Assembly: GCF_038024065.1 (NCBI RefSeq)
Contig: NZ_CP150667.1
Span: 3,231,501 to 3,295,500, forward strand
Reading direction: 5' to 3'
DNA: 64,000 nt
Source of the DNA: Polaribacter sejongensis
GTDB taxonomy: Bacteria > Bacteroidota > Bacteroidia > Flavobacteriales > Flavobacteriaceae
The translations under genes and the position numbers were made by a program. The notes below the pieces were generated by a model that was not told the DNA's origin, ran no database searches, and worked only from the letters and a program-made list of their open reading frames with translations. Positions 58,558-64,000 of the stretch are shown piece after piece; position 1 is the first letter of the stretch, and every line of letters starts with the position of its first letter.

Positions 58558-59148
58558 TTATATATTAAATTCTTTTGAATAAGTTCTTTCATCAGAACTA
58601 ACAACTACTTTATAAGCACCAACTTCCTTTTCAGATAATTTGTAAACTCTTTTTAAAAGTTTGTCTCCAGATATGGTTTCAGAAAGTACAACTTCATCAT
58701 TATAATAAAGAGTAACTTTTAAAGGTTCGTTGTTAAAATTAATTTTTGATACTAATAATAAATCACCTTCAGTTCTAATGATCGGTTTAAATATTTTTTC
58801 ATCTTTATTATTTAAAAATGTAACCAATCCATTTTCAACATAAAATTGTTTAATAACAATTTCGAAGTCTTTATTTAATTCAGCAGAGTAGATCCCGTTT
58901 TCTAAAGCAGAAAAATCAAATGTTTTAGAATAGTCTCCAGAATTTTGAATTTCATTATTGTAAACAGTTAAACCGTTACTATTTTTAATAGTTAAAGTCT
59001 GACCTTTTTTTACATTATTAAATTCAACCTTAACAGTTTTCTTTGCGTCTTTATAATTGGTATTGTCTTTTTCGTTTGCGTTAGTTATTAATGTTCCGAA
59101 CATTAAAGCAACTAATATAATTTTCTTTATTTTCATTTTATATATCAT
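58558..59148 (-). CDS. Tandem-array secreted protein, copy 4
   Basis: The 196-residue paralogue is almost identical to copy 3 and shares a first domain without a difference with copy 5 over about residues 35-115, while its second domain differs from copy 5 at about eight positions. It has a signal peptide ending FGTLITNAN, its own promoter box (59169) and its own terminator (58483). Confidence 0.85.
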   Translation of the reverse strand: MIYKMKIKKIILVALMFGTLITNANEKDNTNYKDAKKTVKVEFNNVKKGQTLTIKNSNGLTVYNNEIQNSGDYSKTFDFSALENGIYSAELNKDFEIVIKQFYVENGLVTFLNNKDEKIFKPIIRTEGDLLLVSKINFNNEPLKVTLYYNDEVVLSETISGDKLLKRVYKLSEKEVGAYKVVVSSDERTYSKEFNI

Positions 59149-59168
59149 TTATATGATTAATAACACTG

Positions 59169-59176
59169 CAAATTTA
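59169..59176 (-). promoter_or_regulatory. -7 promoter box TAAATTTG of array copy 4
   Basis: The minus strand reads TAAATTTG, 20 bases before the start codon at 59148. Confidence 0.5.
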
Positions 59177-59327
59177 TGACAGCAATTTTGTTTAGAAAAC
59201 ATCGTAATTGGTGTTTTTGTGTGTTATATTAACAAGCGTGTTTATTTGGTGGATTTTAATATGTTAATATAGTATATGTTTGTGTTAATTTATGCAATAA
59301 AGGTTTTGTCTAGATGTTTATAAACAT

Positions 59328-59356
59328 AAAAAGCGAGTCCTTTTGGACTCGCTTTT
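59328..59356 (-). terminator. GCGAGTC-family terminator of array copy 5
   Basis: AAAAAGCGAGTCC pairs with GGACTCGC plus a T run, loop TTTT. Bases after it (ACCATCAAACTATAGCAGTA) are also shared with the copies at 57664 and 58512. Confidence 0.85.
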
Positions 59357-59402
59357 ACCATCAAACTATAGCAGTAATTTGACGAAACAATTAACTAAAT
59401 TT

Positions 59403-59981
59403 TTATATATTAAATTCTTTTGAATAAGTTCTTTCATCAGAACTAACAATTACTTTATAAATACCAGTTTCTTTTTGAGACAATTTGTAAACTCTTTTTA
59501 AAATTTTGTCCCCAGATAAGGTTTCAGAAAGTACAGCTTCATCATTATAATAAAGAGTAACTTTTAAAGGTTCATTGTTAAAATTAATTTTTGATACTAA
59601 TAATAATTCACCTTCCGTTCTAATGATTGGTTTAAATATTTTTTCATCTTTATTGTTTAAAAATGTTACCAATCCATTTTCTACATAAAATTGTTTAATA
59701 ACAATTTCGAAGTCTTTATTTAACTCAGCAGAGTAGATCCCGTTTTCTAAAGCAGAAAAATCAAATGTTTTAGAATAGTCTCCAGAATTTTGAATTTCAT
59801 TATTATAAACAGTTAAACCGTTACTATTTTTAATAGTTAAAGTCTGACCTTTTTTTACATTATTAAATTCAACCTTTACAGTTTTCTTTGCGTCTTCAGT
59901 ATTGATGTTTTCGTTTGCATAACTAATTAATGTTCCGAACATTAAAGCAACTAATATAATTTTCTTCATTTTATTTGTCAT
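59403..59981 (-). CDS. Tandem-array secreted protein, copy 5
   Basis: The 192-residue paralogue at the head of the array has a slightly shorter signal region (MTNKMKKIILVALMF onward, ending FGTLISYAN, the same words as copies 1 and 2). The first domain equals that of copy 4; the second differs at about eight positions (RTEGELLL, ILKRVYKLSQKETGIYKVIV). It faces the AraC regulator gene across 196 bases. Function unknown. Confidence 0.85.
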   Translation of the reverse strand: MTNKMKKIILVALMFGTLISYANENINTEDAKKTVKVEFNNVKKGQTLTIKNSNGLTVYNNEIQNSGDYSKTFDFSALENGIYSAELNKDFEIVIKQFYVENGLVTFLNNKDEKIFKPIIRTEGELLLVSKINFNNEPLKVTLYYNDEAVLSETLSGDKILKRVYKLSQKETGIYKVIVSSDERTYSKEFNI

Positions 59982-60001
59982 TTATATGATTAATAACACT
60001 G

Positions 60002-60009
60002 CAAATTTA
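60002..60009 (-). promoter_or_regulatory. -7 promoter box TAAATTTG of array copy 5
   Basis: The minus strand reads TAAATTTG, 20 bases before the start codon at 59981, in a leader like those of copies 3 and 4. Confidence 0.5.
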
Positions 60010-60150
60010 TGGTAGCAATTCTGTTTAGAAAACATCTAAATTGGTAGGTTTATGTAGTAGATTAACTGTTATTTTTATGTTAAAAGAAAGTAAAGATAAT
60101 TTAGTCTATAATTTTGTTAATTTTATACAGCTTTTTAGTGTTAAGTGTCG

Positions 60151-60158
60151 TAAATTTG
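60151..60158 (+). promoter_or_regulatory. -7 promoter box TAAATTTG of the AraC gene
   Basis: An exact TAnnTTTG match 19 bases before the start at 60178. It is the divergent partner of the array promoter at 60002. Confidence 0.45.
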
Positions 60159-60177
60159 CCGTTAAATAGTACTATTT

Positions 60178-61050
60178 ATGAACGTTAAACCTACTTTAGA
60201 AAAAATTAGTCCAGATTTTGGAAGCTCAATACTTGTAAAAAAACACACAGAGTTTTTGAAACAAATAAAAGCATTCTGGCATTTTCACCCAGAAATCGAA
60301 TTAGTTTATGTGAATAAGGGAAAGGGTAAAAGACATATTGGTAATCATTTGTCTTACTTTAATAATAGTCAGTTATTATTAATAGGTTCTAATTTGCCAC
60401 ATAATGGTTTTACAGATAGGCTAACAACAAATGGTTCTGAAACCTTGGTACAATTTAAACCAGATTTTTTAGGAAATGAGTTTTTTGAAGTTCCAGAAAT
60501 GAAACCTATTAGTATTTTATTTGAAAAAGCTAAAAAAGGAATTCTTTTTGGTGTAAAAACAAAACAAAAATTAGGTCCAAAAATTGAAAAATTATCTGAA
60601 AAAGAGGGTTTTAAACAAGTTTTGATTTTGTTAGAAATTTTACACACACTTTCTAAATCAGACGATTATACTTTATTGAATGCAGATGGTTATGCTTTTG
60701 AGACGCAGCCACAAGACAGTAGTAAAATAGATGTAATCTTTAAACATATAAACGAAAACTTTAATCAACATATTAGTTTAGATGAAATTTCTGATCTTGT
60801 AAGTATGACGGTTCCTGCGTTTTGTAGATTTTTTAAGAAAACAACAGGAAGAACGTTTACTAAGTTGGTAAATGAATATAGAGTTGTACATGCAACTAAA
60901 TTGTTATCTGAAAGCCAAACGAGTATTACAGATATTTGTTTTGAATGTGGTTTTAATAACTTTTCTCACTTTAATAAATTATTTAAAGAATTTACAGGGA
61001 AATCAGCTTCAAAATATAGAAGTGAAATGATGAGTTTAATTCAGAATTAA
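60178..61050 (+). CDS. AraC-family transcriptional regulator with cupin sensor domain
   Basis: The 290-residue regulator has an N-terminal cupin-type effector domain (about 25-100: FWHFHPEIELVYVNKGKGKR and LLLIGSNLPHNGF) and a C-terminal double helix-turn-helix (about 190-288: HISLDEISDLVSMTVPAFCR, then TDICFECGFNNFSHFNKLFK). AraC regulators of this kind respond to small ligands and act on nearby genes. It is divergent from the array, so it may control it, although every array gene has its own promoter. Confidence 0.92.
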   Translation: MNVKPTLEKISPDFGSSILVKKHTEFLKQIKAFWHFHPEIELVYVNKGKGKRHIGNHLSYFNNSQLLLIGSNLPHNGFTDRLTTNGSETLVQFKPDFLGNEFFEVPEMKPISILFEKAKKGILFGVKTKQKLGPKIEKLSEKEGFKQVLILLEILHTLSKSDDYTLLNADGYAFETQPQDSSKIDVIFKHINENFNQHISLDEISDLVSMTVPAFCRFFKKTTGRTFTKLVNEYRVVHATKLLSESQTSITDICFECGFNNFSHFNKLFKEFTGKSASKYRSEMMSLIQN

Positions 61051-61060
61051 GCATTTTATA

Positions 61061-61720
61061 TTACTTAACTCCGTTCCATTCATCATCAAATTGCTTTAGA
61101 AATAATTCCATAAAAGAATGTCTTTCTGCAGCAATTTGCTGTCCAGCAAGAGTATTCATTTTATCTTTTAAGAGCAATAATTTTTCGTAAAAATGATTGA
61201 TTGTTGGAGCGGAAGAATTTTTATACTCTTCTTTTGTCATATTTAGATTTGGCAGAATTTCTGGGTCATACAAAGCTCTGTTTTTAAATCCACCATAATT
61301 AAAACAACGTGCAATACCAATGGCGCCTATTGCGTCTAACCTGTCTGCATCTTGCACAACTTCTAATTCTTTAGAAGTAAATTTTATAACATTAGTCTCT
61401 AAAGAATTTTTAAAAGAAATATGTTTTATAATATTTATAACATGCTCTACTATATCTTTAGCTACGTTTTGTTCTTCTAAAAAGGTTGTAGCTATTTTAG
61501 GACCAACAGATTCGTCTCCATCATAAAATTTAGGATCTGCAATATCATGCAACAAAGCACCTAAAGAAACTACAAAAGCATCTACATGTTCATCCTTAGA
61601 AATTAAAACAGCATTTTTATAGACACGTTCTATATGAAACCAATCATGTCCGCCTTCGGCATCTTTTAAGGTTTCTTTTACAAATTTTATAGTGTTTAGT
61701 ATGATGTTGTTTTTATCCAT
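61061..61720 (-). CDS. HD-domain phosphohydrolase
   Basis: The 219-residue protein has the HD metal-binding pattern: His in GGHDWFHIERVY, the HD pair in LGALLHDIADPKF and a later Asp in VVQDADRLDAIGAIG. Such enzymes cleave phosphomonoesters or nucleotides; the substrate is unknown. Usual length. Its -7 box TACTTTTG lies four bases before the start codon, suggesting a leaderless message. It converges with the AraC gene. Confidence 0.9.
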   Translation of the reverse strand: MDKNNIILNTIKFVKETLKDAEGGHDWFHIERVYKNAVLISKDEHVDAFVVSLGALLHDIADPKFYDGDESVGPKIATTFLEEQNVAKDIVEHVINIIKHISFKNSLETNVIKFTSKELEVVQDADRLDAIGAIGIARCFNYGGFKNRALYDPEILPNLNMTKEEYKNSSAPTINHFYEKLLLLKDKMNTLAGQQIAAERHSFMELFLKQFDDEWNGVK

Positions 61721-61724
61721 GTTA

Positions 61725-61732
61725 CAAAAGTA
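61725..61732 (-). promoter_or_regulatory. -7 promoter box TACTTTTG four bases before the HD gene start codon
   Basis: The minus strand reads TACTTTTG followed by TAAC and ATG. It is the exact consensus, placed as at glyS and mce. Confidence 0.5.
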
Positions 61733-61733
61733 A

Positions 61734-61765
61734 AAAATCTCAGATTAACATGAACCTGAGATTTT
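61734..61765 (-). terminator. Terminator of the universal stress protein gene
   Basis: AAAATCTCAG and CTGAGATTTT form a 10-bp stem around a 12-base loop, with an A run on the left that is the T tract of the minus strand. It lies 28 bases after the stop at 61793 and directly abuts the HD promoter. Confidence 0.8.
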
Positions 61766-61792
61766 AATTTTTAAACTAGATATTTGTATCTG

Positions 61793-62635
61793 TTACTTTT
61801 TATAAATAGCCATTACTGGGATATCAATATGATTGATTAAATCTTCGGCTAAACTAAAGGTAAATAAACGTTGGTATAAGTTACGTTCTTGATTTAATAA
61901 GCAAACCATGTCTATTTTATTTTCGGTACAATAATCTGTTAAAGATGTTTTTAAATGTAAAGTATCTATAGAAACAAATTTGGTTTTTTTATGTTTTAAA
62001 GTTAAGTTCTGTCTAAAGTTATCCATTAATGGAGAAATAGATTCGCCATGTGCTAAATCGAAATGTACAACGTGTAATTGAGCACTAAACTCTTTTGCAA
62101 CTTTGGTTATTTTTTCTAAAGGTTCAATTTCTTCATCTCTATAATCTACCAAAAACATAATATTGTCTAAAGAACCATCAAATTTTGCGTTTTCCGGAAC
62201 TGCGATTACAGGTTTGTCTATTTCTTCTAAAATTTTAATGGTATTGGTCTCCATAAAAATATTAAAAAGGCTGCTATTTTTTCCTTTGCTAGTTCCCATT
62301 ATAATGATGTCAATTTTGTCATCACGTTTGGCAACATATTTAAATAGTGAATCAGAAAAAACACCTTCATCAACAATATATTTTACTTTTAAGTCTCCTT
62401 TTTTACTTGCTTTTATCAGCTTTTGAAAAGGCGGAAATTTATCTTTTTTATTTCTAAAATTATCAATATCAATTTTTTCATAAATAGATTTTGTTTTTTC
62501 ATCTACCGATATGTCTTCATGATAGGCATGATATATAATTAAGGTAGCATCTAGCTTTTGTGCGTATTCCATTGCATACGCAAACGCGTTTAAAGAAATT
62601 TCTGAAAAGTCTGTTGGAAATAATATGTTTTTCAT
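61793..62635 (-). CDS. Universal stress protein with two Usp domains
   Basis: The 280-residue cytoplasmic protein has two tandem Usp folds: residues 1-150 (ILFPTDFSEISLNAFAYAME, then MGTSKGKNSS, the ATP-loop type motif) and 155-280 (IMFLVDYRDEEIEPLEKIT, ending HIDIPVMAIYKK). Such proteins bind nucleotides and help under stress. It is 11 bases downstream of the porin gene and probably cotranscribed with it. Confidence 0.9.
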   Translation of the reverse strand: MKNILFPTDFSEISLNAFAYAMEYAQKLDATLIIYHAYHEDISVDEKTKSIYEKIDIDNFRNKKDKFPPFQKLIKASKKGDLKVKYIVDEGVFSDSLFKYVAKRDDKIDIIIMGTSKGKNSSLFNIFMETNTIKILEEIDKPVIAVPENAKFDGSLDNIMFLVDYRDEEIEPLEKITKVAKEFSAQLHVVHFDLAHGESISPLMDNFRQNLTLKHKKTKFVSIDTLHLKTSLTDYCTENKIDMVCLLNQERNLYQRLFTFSLAEDLINHIDIPVMAIYKK

Positions 62636-62646
62636 AATTTTTAGTT

Positions 62647-63798
62647 TTAGAAAGATACTTCGAGGTTTAATTCGTAAATATTATTTTCGTTGGATGTTTT
62701 GTTGTTATGTTCTGCATTTAATACCAATCTTAGATATTTGTTTACGGTATAAGAAAGGCCACCAATAAAACGTTTTGTATTCGCATCGTCTAAAGTTTCT
62801 AAATGAAAGGAGTCATATCTTGCCCAAAGTGCTAAAGGCGATTTTTTAATTTTATATTCTCCAAAAAAACTATAGCCATCATTTTCAATTGCTTTACTAA
62901 AATCGTTTTCATCTACATATTCTCCTCTAAAATCTCCTATACCACTATGCATTTGTCCTGTTAAAGTTAATTGTTTTCCTGTATATGCAATAAACCCTAA
63001 TACCTGATTAAATTTAGGGTTGTATTCACTATTTCCTCTTCCAATATTAAAATATCCACTTATGTGTAGTTGAGGTACTTTATTAGCAAATGGTCTAACT
63101 GATAAACGCCCAGAAAATACTTTGTTATTGTTATTCTCTTCACCAGAATATCCTCCACCATTAAACAAACCGACTACATAACTTACGTATTTACCAGGCA
63201 TAGCACCGTTTACTTCTTTAAGAAACTTTTTATCCATTGCAGGACCAATATTTCCTCCGTAGGTGATACCAAAATCAGCAGAATTAAAAATTCTATTTCT
63301 TTCAATAAACATATTGTCTTGTACTCTGTAGGTGTTTATTTTTTGTTCAAAATCTAACCAAGGAGTATGTACCATACCAACTTCTACCCAGTTACCTGTA
63401 AAAACATCACTATTAAAATTGGGTTTTGCTTTTACATATAAATATTTTAAACGCGTTTCTATATTTCCAGCATCGGGTCCTTCTCTGTCCACGGTTAAAT
63501 CCATCGTATAACGTACAGAATAGGTTTTGTTTAGGTCTTTTTTTAAGGTAAAATAACTCCTTTTTAATACAAAAGCACTCTGATGATCATTTGTAATGCC
63601 TATTTCGTCATCGGCTTGTGTTTGAGAAATTCCATCTCTATAAGCGATAAACCAATTACCAGACATTTGAAGAAAATCTGCTATAGTGATTCCTTTTTCA
63701 TCGGTATCTATTCCGTTTTTTTGGCTTTGTGCCATTGTTAAATCAGTAAAAGAAAGTAGATAAACTAATATAATGCAAGTTTTAAATTTAAAATACAT
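62647..63798 (-). CDS. Phosphate-selective porin O/P-like outer-membrane protein
   Basis: The 383-residue protein has a signal peptide (1-23) and a beta-barrel of alternating strands ending INKYLRLVLNAEHNNKTSNE... with a terminal LEVSF. FVLKRSYFTLKKDLNKTYSV and the AADFGITYGG-like NSADFGITYGGNIG segment fit the OprO/OprP family. It would let anions such as phosphate through the outer membrane. The cut gene upstream at the window edge may be the matching permease. Confidence 0.82.
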   Translation of the reverse strand: MYFKFKTCIILVYLLSFTDLTMAQSQKNGIDTDEKGITIADFLQMSGNWFIAYRDGISQTQADDEIGITNDHQSAFVLKRSYFTLKKDLNKTYSVRYTMDLTVDREGPDAGNIETRLKYLYVKAKPNFNSDVFTGNWVEVGMVHTPWLDFEQKINTYRVQDNMFIERNRIFNSADFGITYGGNIGPAMDKKFLKEVNGAMPGKYVSYVVGLFNGGGYSGEENNNNKVFSGRLSVRPFANKVPQLHISGYFNIGRGNSEYNPKFNQVLGFIAYTGKQLTLTGQMHSGIGDFRGEYVDENDFSKAIENDGYSFFGEYKIKKSPLALWARYDSFHLETLDDANTKRFIGGLSYTVNKYLRLVLNAEHNNKTSNENNIYELNLEVSF

Positions 63799-63820
63799 TG
63801 GTTTTAATTTAGAATGATTG

Positions 63821-64000
63821 TTAAATTGAAGTTGCTATAAATTTGACACCATAGACAAGTGCAATACTTACTAAGAGGCCTATTAACACCTTAAATAAAT
63901 CTACTCCTAAACTTTTAAACATATCTCTACGAGCTTCGTTTTTACGCAATACAAAGTTTAAGGCAATTTCTCTACCTGCTAAAATTCCTATAAACACCCA
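63821..64000 (-). CDS. C-terminal part of a membrane protein, probably inorganic phosphate permease
   Basis: The last 59 codons of a minus-strand gene that enters from the right edge, ending TAA at 63821-63823. The piece has two hydrophobic helices (WVFIGILAGREIALNFVL and VLIGLLVSIALVYGVKFI) joined by a charged loop. I recall similar ends in Bacteroidota PiT-type phosphate permeases, and its position 22 bases before a phosphate-type porin supports that. The identification is tentative. Confidence 0.5.
   Translation of the reverse strand, partial: WVFIGILAGREIALNFVLRKNEARRDMFKSLGVDLFKVLIGLLVSIALVYGVKFIATSI

Noticed and set aside
55934..59356. Regularly spaced identical palindromes resembling CRISPR repeats or integron attC sites
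   Set aside because: Spacing is about 850 bases and the palindromes have A and T runs typical of terminators; the units are paralogous genes, and there is no cas gene, integrase or attC box.

Overview
The window reads as chromosomal DNA of a marine-type, AT-rich member of the Flavobacteriaceae (Bacteroidota), probably near Polaribacter or Tenacibaculum; the genus is my inference. Support comes from the gliding genes gldD and gldE, a SusC/SusD pair, carboxypeptidase-regulatory TonB receptors, many 'SC'-type lipoproteins, -7 promoter boxes of the form TAnnTTTG instead of sigma-70 boxes, and Bacteroidota-typical gene neighbourhoods (ftsX-DUF3098-uppP-truB; mutY-ssb-gldE-gldD; HU-rng). I see no tRNA, rRNA, CRISPR array, transposase, integrase or phage gene. 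Both ends cut genes: a lipoprotein at the left and a membrane protein, probably a phosphate permease, at the right.

Layout. 1-2.7 kb: TonB receptor with a downstream lipoprotein and a Fur-like upstream box. 2.8-7.3 kb: EamA transporter, gldD, gldE, ssb, mutY. 7.4-14.6 kb: a SusC/SusD/HExxH-lipoprotein/DUF4302 uptake locus between mutY and HU. 14.6-17.4 kb: HU, an unlisted 30-residue basic protein, RNase G with a hairpin-rich leader, then a repeat-filled gene-free stretch. 17.5-22.9 kb: secreted endonuclease/exonuclease/phosphatase, divergent TonB receptor and DUF5689 lipoprotein, a possible extracellular nucleic-acid or phosphate scavenging unit. 22.9-36.9 kb: housekeeping genes (epimerase, ftsX, uppP, truB, mscL, alr, tdk, metB, comF) mixed with small uncharacterised proteins. 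36.9-46.3 kb: DUF3857/transglutaminase protein, glycyl-tRNA synthetase, heavy-metal lipoprotein, M16 protease pair, L21 and L27. 46.7-53.1 kb: KDO transferase, split YeeE/YedE transporter and the molybdenum-cofactor genes moaA-moeA-moaC-mobA. 53.1-55.9 kb: lipoprotein, NtrY-like histidine kinase, enoyl-CoA hydratase. 56.0-60.0 kb: five tandem paralogous secreted proteins, each with its own promoter and a near-identical terminator, divergent from an AraC regulator. 61.0-64.0 kb: HD hydrolase, universal stress protein, phosphate-type porin and the cut permease.

The best candidate for an undescribed system is the five-gene array at 56.0-60.0 kb. Each product is a signal peptide followed by what look like two copies of a beta-sandwich resembling a type IX secretion tail. 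In two of the adjacent comparisons the first domain is nearly unchanged while the second has diverged, which suggests gene conversion or diversification. Other points of interest are three stacked hairpins before rng, four genes whose promoter box sits 4-5 bases before the start codon (predicted leaderless messages), a GC-rich repeat fragment captured in frame inside moeA, and intergenic repeats with compensatory base changes.
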